Notes under the pieces: model-generated
Database searches by the model: none
What the model was told of the DNA's origin: nothing
The model's input: the letters and a program-made list of their open reading frames with translations, nothing else
In this document: positions 8,667-17,704 of the stretch, in pieces
How positions within the stretch are numbered: position 1 is the first letter of the stretch
Layout of the letters: each line of letters begins with the position of its first letter
Program-made: the position numbers and the translations under genes
Source: RGIG7213 sp045124505
GTDB lineage: Bacteria > Bacillota > Clostridia > Oscillospirales > CAG-272
Direction: 5' to 3'
DNA length: 64,000 bases
NCBI GenBank assembly: GCA_045124505.1
Contig: JBGVLZ010000017.1
Location: 1 to 64,000 of the forward strand

Positions 8667-8695
8667 ATTGTAGCACAAAAACGGTATAAAGTCAA
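8667..8695 (-). promoter_or_regulatory. promoter of the Fic gene
   Basis: TTGACT (8690-8695), 17 nt spacer, TACAAT (8667-8672) reading leftwards. Its -35 and spacer share a near-identical 21 nt block with the promoter at 29353-29381. Confidence 0.75.
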
Positions 8696-8699
8696 TATA

Positions 8700-9007
8700 T
8701 CGGAATAATATTATCTTTTTTTCGGAACAATACAAATGTAGATTTCGATACAAATTATTATAAACTGAAGAAAAAACATCATAGGTTACAGACACATAAA
8801 TTTATTAAGTGTAAAGGTGGTTATTTTATCGGTGTACGAGTACCTCGCAGCATATCTGTTACAACTTCTTTTGTAACAGCGAGGATCATTTGTTATCTGG
8901 CGGACATCAACGTTCCAACCCGAAACACAACAACTTATCAGGGATAAGCCGCACCAAGTACGGAAGTATCATTATTAAATCAGTTCCTGTCATGGCTCAC
9001 CTGGACC
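8700..9007. other. non-coding stretch between Fic and nitroreductase genes
   Basis: No convincing gene. It contains a hairpin, CTGTTACAA (8856-8864) and TTGTAACAG (8871-8879), with an outer CCTCG/CGAGG pairing. A possible 28-codon frame on the minus strand (8907-8993, ATG after AGGTGA) has no recognisable product. It may be relic DNA. Confidence 0.5.
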
Positions 9008-9052
9008 AAAAAGGCAGAAAATTCACTGAAACAATGCGAATTTTCTGCCTTT
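9008..9052 (-). terminator. intrinsic terminator downstream of the nitroreductase gene
   Basis: A perfect 15 bp inverted repeat (9010-9024 and 9038-9052) with a 13 nt loop, followed on the minus strand by TTTTTGG. It lies about 150 nt beyond the nitroreductase stop. Confidence 0.75.
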
Positions 9053-9203
9053 ATAATTTACATTGGGTGCGCTTTGCTATGTCAGATCACAACAAGGGTA
9101 AGCGCCGATACGTTCTATAAACTTTACATCTTTTTCTTATGCACTATACTATTCCTATTTCCTTTCTACCGCATATACCTTATTCTTAAAATCAAACATA
9201 ATT

Positions 9204-9734
9204 CTATTCAGCATATTTCACAAGAGCATCAATGTTTTTGCGCTTCTTGATTCTCAATTTATCGTCAGCTTTAGCATAGCCGAGAGTGATAACGAGGCGC
9301 ACGGCTCCGTCGAGGTTACATATATTGCGTATTTCCGCATCGTCAAGCCATCCGAGAATACACGTACCGAGTCCTTGGGCGGTAGCTTCCGCTGTAATAT
9401 ACGCTGACACGATACCTATGTCTATCGAGCGATAGTCGTTCTTTTTCATTTTAGCACCAAGTGCCGCCGTTGCAACATACGGCATCTCCGAAATAACGAG
9501 CATAATGGGTGCATCTGTTGCAAATTTATTCATACCGACACCCTGTGTCGCACGTGCCACTTTTTTGGCGGCTTCATTTTTACATACCGTAATTAGATAA
9601 GGCTGACCGTTGCAGGCTGAAGGAGAAAGGCGTGCAGATGTAAGAATTTTTTCAAGTTTTTCCTGTTCAACTTCTCTTTCCGGATCATAGTTTCTACACG
9701 ATTGCCTGTTTTCAGCTATTTCAGTAAAATTCAT
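9204..9734 (-). CDS. nitroreductase family protein (FMN-dependent)
   Basis: Small FMN-dependent oxidoreductase of 176 aa; the physiological substrate cannot be told from sequence. Family marks are the N-terminal NRQSCRNYD, the FMN-contact segment SARLSPSACNGQPY, and GLGTCILGWLDD near the C-terminus. The serine-rich SPSACN segment and the absence of any ferredoxin domain place it among the short clostridial members. The ATG at 9734 has GGAGG 6 nt upstream. It is transcribed alone. Confidence 0.88.
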   Translation of the reverse strand: MNFTEIAENRQSCRNYDPEREVEQEKLEKILTSARLSPSACNGQPYLITVCKNEAAKKVARATQGVGMNKFATDAPIMLVISEMPYVATAALGAKMKKNDYRSIDIGIVSAYITAEATAQGLGTCILGWLDDAEIRNICNLDGAVRLVITLGYAKADDKLRIKKRKNIDALVKYAE

Positions 9735-9876
9735 AAGTAACCTCCGTGTCTATCATAAAGTTATTGGATTCTCGTTTTATTATATAGATCCATAATATGT
9801 TTGTCAATCCGAAAGACTTTTATTTAGAAGTTTTTTATTTAATACACGTGCGTCTAATTTCATAATTTTATATGTA

Positions 9877-9908
9877 AAGGCGGCAACTGAATGAATAGTT
9901 GCCGCCTT
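9877..9908 (-). terminator. intrinsic terminator after the 5'-nucleotidase gene
   Basis: AAGGCGGCAACT and AGTTGCCGCCTT form a 12 bp perfect stem with an 8 nt loop. It lies about 30 nt past the stop of the surface 5'-nucleotidase gene and closes the long array that starts near 20 kb. Confidence 0.8.
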
Positions 9909-9939
9909 CTTATATATTTTGTATCAGATTTATAGTGTA

Positions 9940-11703
9940 TCAGCTTTCTTGTATGCAGCGTTTTTTTACAGTAACAAAGCATTTAAGGCTGGCAAATACC
10001 AAGAAAACCAGCACCGTAATACAGGAATTATCACCGGTAGGCGGTGAAACAGGATCGTTTTCTTCCGCATCACCGTCTGAAATCACGCCGTCTGTAAAGG
10101 TAATATTCGGTTGAACCTCAGCGTACTCTTCTCCGATAATACCGCCTAAGTAATCAACGATATAACTTTCAAGCAATTCCACATCAAGTATTCCTTCGGC
10201 ATCCAGTATTTTGGCATCCTTGAACATTGTCATTCCGCCTCCGAAATCGAGAATGTAATAGTTAATGCCTGCAATAATATATTTCCCGTCAAGATCCAAA
10301 GCTTTATATCTACCGCTTGTCTTATCAAAAACCTTGACATTATATACACGGTATTCACCGTCAACCTTTTCAAAAAATCCGTTTTCATCCATCTTGACAG
10401 AAGTCGGAATAGATTTATTGACTGAGAAAGTAACACCAGACATATGAGGGAATGTACCCTCCTCTTCGGGATAGTTCATAACTGCCGTTTCAAGATAATC
10501 AACGAGGATCTGTCCTGTAATTTCTGCAGTTAAGACCTGATTGTTGAACGGAAATACTGAAAAAATATCATTGAATGTAACATCTCCCGATTTCATCGGT
10601 GCACGAAGACCTCCGCCATTGATAAAGGAAATATCAGCACCTGTCATCACACGCAGTGCATCCGAGCAAAAGTCTCCGAGATTAGTTTCCGAATTTCTTA
10701 CCAAGCGGTTACCGTCTTCGTCATGCGTAATAAGCTCCACTTTGCTTTCGCCAATCTTGCGGTTTCCAAGCTCTGAATAGCTCTCATAAATTTCCGCAAT
10801 ATACGCATCAAGTGCAGGATCCGTCTTGGTATAGCTTTCCGTCTTTACAAGTTCAGCATCAAGCACACCGTCTTTGATAGTGAGCTTGCCTATATAGGCA
10901 AACTTTGTACCCGTAGAAGAGAGCAAAACATCCTCACCGTTTTTATTTTTGACAAGTTTTTCTTCGATAACTGTGTGAGAGTGAGCATCCAGCACAGCAT
11001 CAAATCCGTCTGTGTTTTCTATCACATCGGTGATGTCAGCCAATTTACCCGACTCGTCATATCCAACATGAGAAAGAGCGATCACGTAATCTGCCCCTGC
11101 TGCTTCGGCAGCATCAATATTTTCCTGTATGACTTCATAAAGCTTTGATTCATTGAAGGTGTATAGCAATTCACCATTTTCGTCTTTAAACTGTGTGGGA
11201 GAAGATGAATTGATAGTATCCGGTGTAGTAATCCCGATATAAGCAATATCCACGTTACCGTAAGAGACTATCTTATACGGTTCAAAATACGTCTTATCAT
11301 CGCCTATCTTTTGGAAATTACACGAAATAAATTTTGTATTTGACATAGCATTAAGCTCATCAAGCCTTGAAAGCCGATAGTCAAACTCGTGGTTGCCAAG
11401 AGTAATCGCATCATATCCAACCTTATTCATAAGATTAACTATGTACTCACCTTTAGAAACTGCGCCCAACGTTCCGCCCTGAACAAAATCGCCCGCCGAA
11501 ACGACACCTACATTAGTATATATTTCTGCCAGTTCATTTTTCATTGCGGCAAGCTTTGAATAACCCTCTACCGCACAATGTACATCGTTTTCATAAAGTA
11601 TAACGATATCCGCATCATCTGCACATACAGAAACTGCGAAAACAGAAAGTATTATACATAAAGTAAGACTTAAGGTTATGATTTTCTTAAACAATTCTTT
11701 CAT
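9940..11703 (-). CDS. cell-surface 5'-nucleotidase / metallophosphoesterase
   Basis: Secreted 587 aa enzyme expected to remove phosphate from extracellular nucleotides. It has a signal peptide (about residues 1-30), a calcineurin-like metallophosphatase domain (ILYENDVHC, GDFVQGG, TLGNHEFDY, LSHVGYDESG, DAHSHT) and a 5_nucleotid_C domain (NLGDFCSDALR, FINGGGLRAP). The end holds PPTGDN, a hydrophobic helix and a KKR tail, an LPxTG-like sorting signal, so it is probably wall-anchored. The start is the ATG at 11703 by signal-peptide position. It is the last gene of the array that also contains guanine deaminase, suggesting purine scavenging. Confidence 0.88.
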   Translation of the reverse strand: MKELFKKIITLSLTLCIILSVFAVSVCADDADIVILYENDVHCAVEGYSKLAAMKNELAEIYTNVGVVSAGDFVQGGTLGAVSKGEYIVNLMNKVGYDAITLGNHEFDYRLSRLDELNAMSNTKFISCNFQKIGDDKTYFEPYKIVSYGNVDIAYIGITTPDTINSSSPTQFKDENGELLYTFNESKLYEVIQENIDAAEAAGADYVIALSHVGYDESGKLADITDVIENTDGFDAVLDAHSHTVIEEKLVKNKNGEDVLLSSTGTKFAYIGKLTIKDGVLDAELVKTESYTKTDPALDAYIAEIYESYSELGNRKIGESKVELITHDEDGNRLVRNSETNLGDFCSDALRVMTGADISFINGGGLRAPMKSGDVTFNDIFSVFPFNNQVLTAEITGQILVDYLETAVMNYPEEEGTFPHMSGVTFSVNKSIPTSVKMDENGFFEKVDGEYRVYNVKVFDKTSGRYKALDLDGKYIIAGINYYILDFGGGMTMFKDAKILDAEGILDVELLESYIVDYLGGIIGEEYAEVQPNITFTDGVISDGDAEENDPVSPPTGDNSCITVLVFLVFASLKCFVTVKKRCIQES

Positions 11704-11803
11704 TTTATACCCCATCAAGCACAAAACAAATCAGATATGAGGCATGCTTTAAAAGTACATGTTATATCAGTTGTATGTGCTTATTTTATATTTTTTTGAA
11801 TAA

Positions 11804-12976
11804 TCAGAAATCCAATGTATCTACCTTATCGAGCAATACCGCAAGCATTTCTTTACATCTTGCAATCTTTGCAGGACTGTCCGCATCCTGCGGACGGCGG
11901 ATAGCACGGCGAAGCATACGTGTATATCCGATGACCATAGCCTTTTCCAAAACACTTTCGCAAATTTTATCATCATCGGTTTCAAGATACTTTTTAAGCG
12001 ACATATCCAAGAACTTGCCTGCAGTTTCAAAGTTATAACCGAAGAAGTCGATCATATTCTGATGATCAAGCTCAGCATATCCGACACACGCATTAAACAT
12101 AGAACCAAGCTCAAACACGGGATGTCCCATGCAAAGGGTATCCATATCGATGAGCAAAGGCTCACCGTTTTGCACCATAACATTATTTGTATGATAATCA
12201 CCGTGCAGCAGCGTGTTCCGTTTTGGAACATCTTCAATCAAAGCACGAAGCCTTTTACCTTGATTTTCAGGAAGATAAGGTGCTACAAAGTCTGCCCATG
12301 CAAGAGCAGTTTCCTTCATATCGGGAACTTCTCCATCTTCCGCTTCGATTGAGTGAATGCATTTGAGCATATCGACATAATATTTCACCGCCTCAGACAT
12401 ATCATCCGGGTTACTTCTGATCAGCTTCGTTACACTTACTGCATTGAGAAGCTCTGTTACAGTGCCGTAACCGTCACCCACACGGACGATGCCGTAAGGA
12501 ATTGCGGTATTAATACCGAGAACAAAGGCTTTTCTTGCGTTTTCACGTTCCTGCTTGATTTCAGGAAGTGCATCCTTTGCAAAATATGTTTTTACAATAG
12601 TTTCATCATCATAGCGGTAAACCGCACCGTTAGCTCCCTTTGCAATGAACTCACAGCCGTCGACGCTCATTCTCTTGTATGCCTTTTCAACCGTTACCAT
12701 ATCGGTAAATCCGGTCATATCAAAAACCTCGTAAACATCTGATGCAACATTGATAATTGCAAGCTTGGGTTCTTCTTTTCTGAGTCTTAATATCACACGC
12801 AGACCTGCGGAGGATATATACTCCAGTTTATCAGCATCAAGAACGATATATTTTCCGGGATTATCATTTTTGATATTAAAAATTTTTTCTTCTGCCTGTG
12901 CCGCATTGGAAGCATCTATTCTCCCCTCAACAGCAATATACAGAATATCTTTGTCTATGCGAAATGTAACGTCCAT
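11804..12976 (-). CDS. STAS domain fused to an aminoglycoside phosphotransferase-like kinase
   Basis: 390 aa protein in two parts. Residues 1-105 are an anti-sigma-factor-antagonist STAS domain with the YISSAGLR phosphorylation motif (serine at about residue 56). Residues 110-390 are an APH/choline-kinase-like phosphotransferase with a Gly-rich FIAKGANGAVYRY loop, catalytic HGDYHTNN and metal-binding LLIDMDTL. Such fusions are known as a small family in anaerobes; the kinase substrate is unknown. The gene is downstream of the SpoIIE/STAS genes, so the STAS part may be controlled by the same phosphatase and kinase. The ATG at 12976 has AGAGGAAC upstream. Confidence 0.85.
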   Translation of the reverse strand: MDVTFRIDKDILYIAVEGRIDASNAAQAEEKIFNIKNDNPGKYIVLDADKLEYISSAGLRVILRLRKEEPKLAIINVASDVYEVFDMTGFTDMVTVEKAYKRMSVDGCEFIAKGANGAVYRYDDETIVKTYFAKDALPEIKQERENARKAFVLGINTAIPYGIVRVGDGYGTVTELLNAVSVTKLIRSNPDDMSEAVKYYVDMLKCIHSIEAEDGEVPDMKETALAWADFVAPYLPENQGKRLRALIEDVPKRNTLLHGDYHTNNVMVQNGEPLLIDMDTLCMGHPVFELGSMFNACVGYAELDHQNMIDFFGYNFETAGKFLDMSLKKYLETDDDKICESVLEKAMVIGYTRMLRRAIRRPQDADSPAKIARCKEMLAVLLDKVDTLDF

Positions 12977-13091
12977 TTATTTGTTCCTCTTTTCAAAAAC
13001 AAGTCATTAGTTCGTTTTATATTCGAGTATAGGAAAAACCTCTTTCAAATAATAATTCAGTAAAAACATTATACAGAGCGAACAAGACTTT

Positions 13092-13559
13092 TTATTTACT
13101 TGCAATATATTCGTCACGGACTGCATTTGCAGCCTTGATAAACAAAACATAGAAAATAATATCAAGAACTGTATTTGCAAGTGTAAGTACGGTATCAACA
13201 ACAGGTGCTTCATTATTGATCAGCGAAGCAACGAGTGACACCACAGCAATACCATTTATAACAAGAAATATCTTTGAAGCTATAATGTGTCCTTTGCTGT
13301 CATCAGGCTCACGGCTTATCTTCAAGCCCTCAATTCCTATAAAGGCTTCAGCAAGAGCCAAAAATACCATCATAGCCGCAAGAACACAAAAAACGATCTT
13401 TACAGGAAGCAGGATATCATCATCCACCGTAGCAAGTGCATCACTGACAGTACCATCGATCAAACTTCCTACCGCAGTTGAAATAAAGTTAAATGCACCA
13501 AGCACTGCAAGTAAGATCATAACAAGACTGTAATCGTGAAGATTTTTTCTTTTTTCCAT
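13092..13559 (-). CDS. four-helix membrane protein of unknown function
   Basis: 155 aa protein with four predicted hydrophobic segments (about residues 12-35, 52-74, 93-113 and 119-142), a short charged N-terminus and a lysine-rich C-terminus. I do not recognise a named family. It lies between the STAS-kinase fusion and a STAS gene in the partner-switching array, with normal ribosome binding (TGGAG before the ATG). A membrane input or output component is possible, but nothing in the sequence shows it. Confidence 0.7.
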   Translation of the reverse strand: MEKRKNLHDYSLVMILLAVLGAFNFISTAVGSLIDGTVSDALATVDDDILLPVKIVFCVLAAMMVFLALAEAFIGIEGLKISREPDDSKGHIIASKIFLVINGIAVVSLVASLINNEAPVVDTVLTLANTVLDIIFYVLFIKAANAVRDEYIASK

Positions 13560-13616
13560 TTTAATTCTCCATAAAAATAACTTCTTAATAGTAATGCTTG
13601 TTGTTAAGCGGTATAT

Positions 13617-13910
13617 TTAAGCTTCGATATCCAATATATCGACAAAGCCTGTCATTTCAAAGACCTCCATAACAAGCTCACAAACATTGATGAGCTTCAT
13701 AGAGCCGTTCATTTTCTTTTGATTGGCAAGCAAAACACGCAGTCCTGCGGAAGATATGTACACCAGCTTCTCGCAATCGAGAATGAGCGAGGAAATATCA
13801 GCGCCATTTTCGCAAATAAGCTTCTCAAGCTCAGGGGCTGTGTTGGTATCCAGACGGCCGTCCAAGGCTACTGTCAAAATTCCGTTATTTTTCGTAAAAT
13901 CAATTTTCAT
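13617..13910 (-). CDS. STAS-domain anti-sigma factor antagonist
   Basis: 97 aa single-domain protein of the SpoIIAA/RsbV type. It keeps the core LDCEKLVYISSAGLRVLL; the first serine of SSAG is the position phosphorylated by RsbW-like kinases and dephosphorylated by SpoIIE-type PP2C enzymes. It starts at the ATG at 13910 with AAGGAGAT. It is the second STAS protein of the module, 12 nt after the 199 aa kinase-like gene. Its partner is probably the kinase domain in the large fusion upstream. Confidence 0.88.
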   Translation of the reverse strand: MKIDFTKNNGILTVALDGRLDTNTAPELEKLICENGADISSLILDCEKLVYISSAGLRVLLANQKKMNGSMKLINVCELVMEVFEMTGFVDILDIEA

Positions 13911-13922
13911 TTTCTTATCTCC

Positions 13923-14522
13923 TTATGCAAACTTTTTAATGATAACAATTTCTGCGCAATTTCCTTTTATTCCGACGATCACATCATCGGCAACGGATGC
14001 GATAACAGATTTTTCAAGCTCATCCCAAGCCTCTGCCTGATCCTCTTTCTTGACGTTATTTCTGTATTCATCCAATCTCCAAAGATAAGAATATTCTACA
14101 CCTTCGTAATATCCGGAATCAAGAACAAATGATCCAGACGATAAAGCAAGTGCTTCCATTCTCTTCTCATCCAAGAAAAAGTTCTCTATAGCATTTCTGA
14201 TCTTTCCGACGATTCCGACAGCGGCAGAATTCTTCTTATCCTTTGCAATACCGAGAAGCTCCTCTTTCTTGTCAATATTAAACTCAGGAATTTCAATATT
14301 AACATTAACTTTGCATACGCCGTCCTCAAAATCTATCCAAAGCTTACCTTCAAAATCATCAATGAGCTTGGGAAGCATTCCGTCAAGCTCCTCGCAAAGC
14401 AAACGCAACTGAAGCGACTGCTTGTGTGTAAGACCGTTATATTCCGCTACTCTTTCGCTTTCCTTGAGAATTGCATCAAGATCTCTTGTGCCTTTTTCGA
14501 TTTTACATATGTTTGATTTCAT
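13923..14522 (-). CDS. uncharacterised protein, possibly a degenerate RsbW-like ATPase
   Basis: 199 aa soluble protein placed between two STAS genes, where an anti-sigma kinase is often found. Near residues 40-55 it has LRLLCEELDGMLPKLIDD, which resembles the N-box helix of GHKL kinases (compare VEEVFVNIANYAY in the fusion upstream) but lacks the expected asparagine. No clear G1 (DxGxG) box is visible, so kinase activity is doubtful. The strong ribosome site AAAGGAG before the ATG at 14522 supports translation. Function unknown; a regulator or substrate-holding member of the switch is inferred from position. Confidence 0.7.
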   Translation of the reverse strand: MKSNICKIEKGTRDLDAILKESERVAEYNGLTHKQSLQLRLLCEELDGMLPKLIDDFEGKLWIDFEDGVCKVNVNIEIPEFNIDKKEELLGIAKDKKNSAAVGIVGKIRNAIENFFLDEKRMEALALSSGSFVLDSGYYEGVEYSYLWRLDEYRNNVKKEDQAEAWDELEKSVIASVADDVIVGIKGNCAEIVIIKKFA

Positions 14523-14553
14523 ATTTTTTCTCCTTTATTTTTTTTAGTTTTCA

Positions 14554-14850
14554 TCAACCAATTGTCAAAATATCAGCAAAGCCTGTCATTTCAAATACTT
14601 CCATAACTTCGTCGCAAACATTAATTACTTTCATGGAGCCGTTTTTTTGCATTTTCTTCTGTGCGGCAAGCAGAACACGGAGTCCTGCGCTGGAGATATA
14701 CTCCATGCCTTTTACGTCAAGAACGAGATTTTTGGTATCAACAAGATCCTCGTTGATGGTTTTGTCAAGCGCAGGTGCGGTAATTGTGTCGAGTCGTCCT
14801 ACGATCTCTACAACTGTTTCTTCATGATTTTTTTTGATTTCTATTGTCAT
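14554..14850 (-). CDS. STAS-domain anti-sigma factor antagonist
   Basis: 98 aa SpoIIAA/RsbV-type protein with the conserved DVKGMEYISSAGLRVLL core including the phosphorylatable serine. It is 22 nt downstream of the SpoIIE-RsbW fusion, its likely phosphatase and kinase. It is similar along its whole length to the STAS protein at 13617-13910, so the pair probably arose by duplication. AAGGAG precedes the ATG at 14850. Confidence 0.9.
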   Translation of the reverse strand: MTIEIKKNHEETVVEIVGRLDTITAPALDKTINEDLVDTKNLVLDVKGMEYISSAGLRVLLAAQKKMQKNGSMKVINVCDEVMEVFEMTGFADILTIG

Positions 14851-14872
14851 AGCTTTAAATCTCCTTAAATAT

Positions 14873-15280
14873 TTAAATTTTTTTCATCATTGTAAGAATA
14901 TTTTCACCGTTTTCGTAAGCATATGTTATAGTATCCATCGTTTTCTTTGCGATGAAGATACCGAGTCCACCTATATCACGTTCCTCTGCCGAAAGAGTTA
15001 TATCGGGATCAGGCTTTTTCAAGGGATCAAACATCACCCCTTTATCGGTCATTCGGAGTGTAACGGTACGGCTGTTATTATCAAATCCTATACAAAGTGT
15101 CATATCGCCTTCACCGTTCGGGTATGCATAGTTAGCGATGTTTACAAACACTTCTTCAACAGCAACACAGACTGCCGTCTGAATTTTCATTGGACATTCA
15201 AGGCTTTCCAGTGCAGTTTCGACACAGGCAAGCACATCAGACAGCGATTCTGTTTTTGCGGGGAATGTTTTATTCACCAT
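14873..15280 (-). CDS. possible separate RsbW-like kinase from an internal start
   Basis: Inside the long fusion an AAGGAGGTG (15286-15294) lies 5 nt before an in-frame ATG (15278-15280). Starting there gives a 135 aa protein that is exactly an RsbW-type GHKL kinase, the usual length of stand-alone anti-sigma kinases. Either this kinase is also made alone, or the site is a relic of two genes that fused recently. Overlaps the larger coding region by design. Confidence 0.5.
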   Translation of the reverse strand: MVNKTFPAKTESLSDVLACVETALESLECPMKIQTAVCVAVEEVFVNIANYAYPNGEGDMTLCIGFDNNSRTVTLRMTDKGVMFDPLKKPDPDITLSAEERDIGGLGIFIAKKTMDTITYAYENGENILTMMKKI

Positions 15281-17692
15281 ACGTTCACCTCCTTGTTTAG
15301 GTTTGTAATCAAGAATCAGCATTGTAATATCATCAAATTGCGGTGCATCTGCAACAAATTCATCAATATTGGCTTTTAACGACGGTAAAAGCTTAACAGC
15401 CTCCAAAGAAGCATTCTGATTCATAAATGTTATGAGTCTGTCATCGCCGTAAAGCTTGTTATCTGAGTTTGTAGCTTCAGTCACACCGTCCGTATAAAGG
15501 AACAGTCTGTCACCCTCATTTAATGTAATTTCACAAGCTCGGTAACGAACACCCTCCATGCCTGCAAGAACAAATCCGGCACGTGTTTTTAAATACTCAA
15601 ACGAGCCGTCTGCACGCTTTAAAAGTGGTGGATTGTGACCTGCATTGGCAAACTGTACGTTGCCTGTGGTCAAGTCTAAAATACCCATCCAAGCCGTAAC
15701 AAACATACCTGATTCATTATTTTCACAAAGCTTTTCATTTGCTTTTGTAAAAATTTCATTTATTGCCATTCCGCTTTCAGCAAGGTCTTTAATAATAGTC
15801 TTTGCTGTCATCATAAACATAGCCGCAGGGATTCCCTTACCCGATACGTCAGCGGCAAGAAACGCCACGGTCGTGTCACTGAGCTTGTAAAAGTCGTAGA
15901 AGTCGCCGCCGACTTCTTTTGCGGCGATCATCTGTGCGTAAATACCAAAATCTTCGTTGTTCGGGAAATTAGTGGGAAGTGCCGAAAGCTGAATTTGTTT
16001 AGCATATTCAAGCTCTTTATCAATGCGGGCAGCAGCCTCGGCTATATATCTTTTCAGTGTCGAAACAGTTGAGTTGATATCATCCGATAAAGATGAAAAT
16101 TCCTCATTTGAGCGAACATCTACGGTTACATTCAAATCACCATCCGTAATTCTTCCCAGCGTATCGTTGATCTTCTTTAAATTATTGATAATAACACGCT
16201 TTATGAGGATGTAAATAAATACGAACAAAGCAGCGAAGATAAGCACCTGCATAAATATGCTTGTGTAAAGCGAGGCATCACGCATAAAGACCGCTTCAGC
16301 TTCGGGCATTGCGGCAATAATACAATATCCTTCAACAAACTTAAACACGTACATATATCTGACATCTTCAATATCAGCGTAATAAAGCGCAGTAGCTGTT
16401 TTGCCCTCTTTCATCTCGTCGGGTGCTTCAATTCCGATTCGAGAGATCGGTGAGCCTGAATATCCGTCTCTGTCGGTAACAATAGTGAACATTTCATCAC
16501 ACACGGCTACAAATCCGCTTGTGCCGACGTGACGGTTTTTTGTGAAGTCTATAACGTGTTCATCAAGAATATCATGGAACTGCTCTGCATCATAACCGAC
16601 CTGAATAAACCCTTCATCTGTAAGATTTATTGCGGCATATTTTCTCCACACAGAGCCGTCCTTTCCTCTCGGACCGTATTTCTGTACAAAAGAATCCTGC
16701 ACCATTAAGGTATCAACAAACTCCTTTGACTGCTCCTTGCTGTTCATATCGTAGTTTATGCTGTCAGCTTCCGTGGATTTCAAAATAATTCCGCCGGAGC
16801 TTACCACATTTATCTCAACTATTCCGTATTTCTCAGCAATATCAGTTAAGGAAGCATTACGGTCATTCTCATATTCAGCCTTGACGTTCTTTGCAATGGT
16901 GAGAAGCTGGGCATCCGATTTCCCTTTAATGTCAGTTTCAACATCCTTTATTGCAGTTGTAAACACTTCTTGTGTTTCTATCTTCACCATTCCGTTCTGA
17001 AGGATATATGTGAATGTACTTGTAACGAGATATGCGATAACTATACAAGCCAAAAGCCAACGCTGAAATGTGCTTGATATCTGCTCTCTGTCCTTTTTAA
17101 GCCGTAAACGCTCGTGGCTCAGCAAGGAAACTATAATAATGGCACAGCCAACAGCTGCGGCGTTTCCTATTATCATCGGGATAGTAGCGCCCTTTACAAA
17201 CTCAAAGGCTTGTGAGGAATTATCCATATTTGTGATAAATACCAATATCATATGGATGACCTCACAAACAACCGCAATACAGATGCCGTACCCCCAAGTG
17301 GGCTTTTTATTGTCAAACATCAGCTTCCTGAGGCCTGCCGCCATCAATCCCGCAAGGACCGTTGCGATACTGCATGCGATCCGTGTGTAGGTGCCGGCGC
17401 CCCAATATACCGAAAACCATCTGTAAAGACCGCCGATAATTCCCGAAATAATACCTGCAGGAGCACCGAATATAAGTCCTGCCGACAGCGGTGCGGCATC
17501 TCGGACATTGACGACCGTACCGAGCCACTCCACACCGTAGCTTGAAGAGAAGGCAGATACACCGCCAAATAAAATACCGATAATTATCTGCTTTGCCATA
17601 TACGGTAATTTCTTTATCGGAGTGTGTTTATCGGCTGAATAAATACCGAGGACAAGAACACAATTCAAAAGAATCGGAACAATCAATCTCAT
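14873..17692 (-). CDS. LytS-type membrane sensor with SpoIIE phosphatase and RsbW kinase domains
   Basis: 939 aa membrane regulator. Order: LytS-like multi-helix domain (about 1-195), transmembrane helix (212-230), extracellular sensor region (to about 475), another membrane helix, HAMP (about 500-555), SpoIIE/PP2C phosphatase (about 575-775: EVGGDFYDF, AADVSGKGIPAAMFM, FANAGHNPPLL, LFLYTDGVTEA), and a GHKL anti-sigma kinase (about 805-939: VAVEEVFVNIANYAY, MTDKGVMFDP, GGLGIFIAKK). It thus holds both opposing enzymes of a partner switch: one dephosphorylates STAS proteins, the other phosphorylates them. The ATG at 17692 has AAGGAGG. An internal SD-ATG precedes the kinase domain. The target sigma factor is not in the window. 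Confidence 0.9.
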   Translation of the reverse strand: MRLIVPILLNCVLVLGIYSADKHTPIKKLPYMAKQIIIGILFGGVSAFSSSYGVEWLGTVVNVRDAAPLSAGLIFGAPAGIISGIIGGLYRWFSVYWGAGTYTRIACSIATVLAGLMAAGLRKLMFDNKKPTWGYGICIAVVCEVIHMILVFITNMDNSSQAFEFVKGATIPMIIGNAAAVGCAIIIVSLLSHERLRLKKDREQISSTFQRWLLACIVIAYLVTSTFTYILQNGMVKIETQEVFTTAIKDVETDIKGKSDAQLLTIAKNVKAEYENDRNASLTDIAEKYGIVEINVVSSGGIILKSTEADSINYDMNSKEQSKEFVDTLMVQDSFVQKYGPRGKDGSVWRKYAAINLTDEGFIQVGYDAEQFHDILDEHVIDFTKNRHVGTSGFVAVCDEMFTIVTDRDGYSGSPISRIGIEAPDEMKEGKTATALYYADIEDVRYMYVFKFVEGYCIIAAMPEAEAVFMRDASLYTSIFMQVLIFAALFVFIYILIKRVIINNLKKINDTLGRITDGDLNVTVDVRSNEEFSSLSDDINSTVSTLKRYIAEAAARIDKELEYAKQIQLSALPTNFPNNEDFGIYAQMIAAKEVGGDFYDFYKLSDTTVAFLAADVSGKGIPAAMFMMTAKTIIKDLAESGMAINEIFTKANEKLCENNESGMFVTAWMGILDLTTGNVQFANAGHNPPLLKRADGSFEYLKTRAGFVLAGMEGVRYRACEITLNEGDRLFLYTDGVTEATNSDNKLYGDDRLITFMNQNASLEAVKLLPSLKANIDEFVADAPQFDDITMLILDYKPKQGGERMVNKTFPAKTESLSDVLACVETALESLECPMKIQTAVCVAVEEVFVNIANYAYPNGEGDMTLCIGFDNNSRTVTLRMTDKGVMFDPLKKPDPDITLSAEERDIGGLGIFIAKKTMDTITYAYENGENILTMMKKI

Positions 17693-17704
17693 ATAACCGC
17701 CTCC

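Noticed and set aside
7739..8695. Fic gene start at 8695
   Set aside because: It would place coding sequence over the TTGACT-17-TACAAT promoter; the ATG at 8614 has a ribosome site and matches the helix-turn-helix start.
8890..9120. 76-codon plus-strand frame and a 28-codon minus-strand frame between Fic and nitroreductase genes
   Set aside because: The plus frame runs through a terminator hairpin; the minus frame has a weak ribosome site but no similarity or clear gene context.
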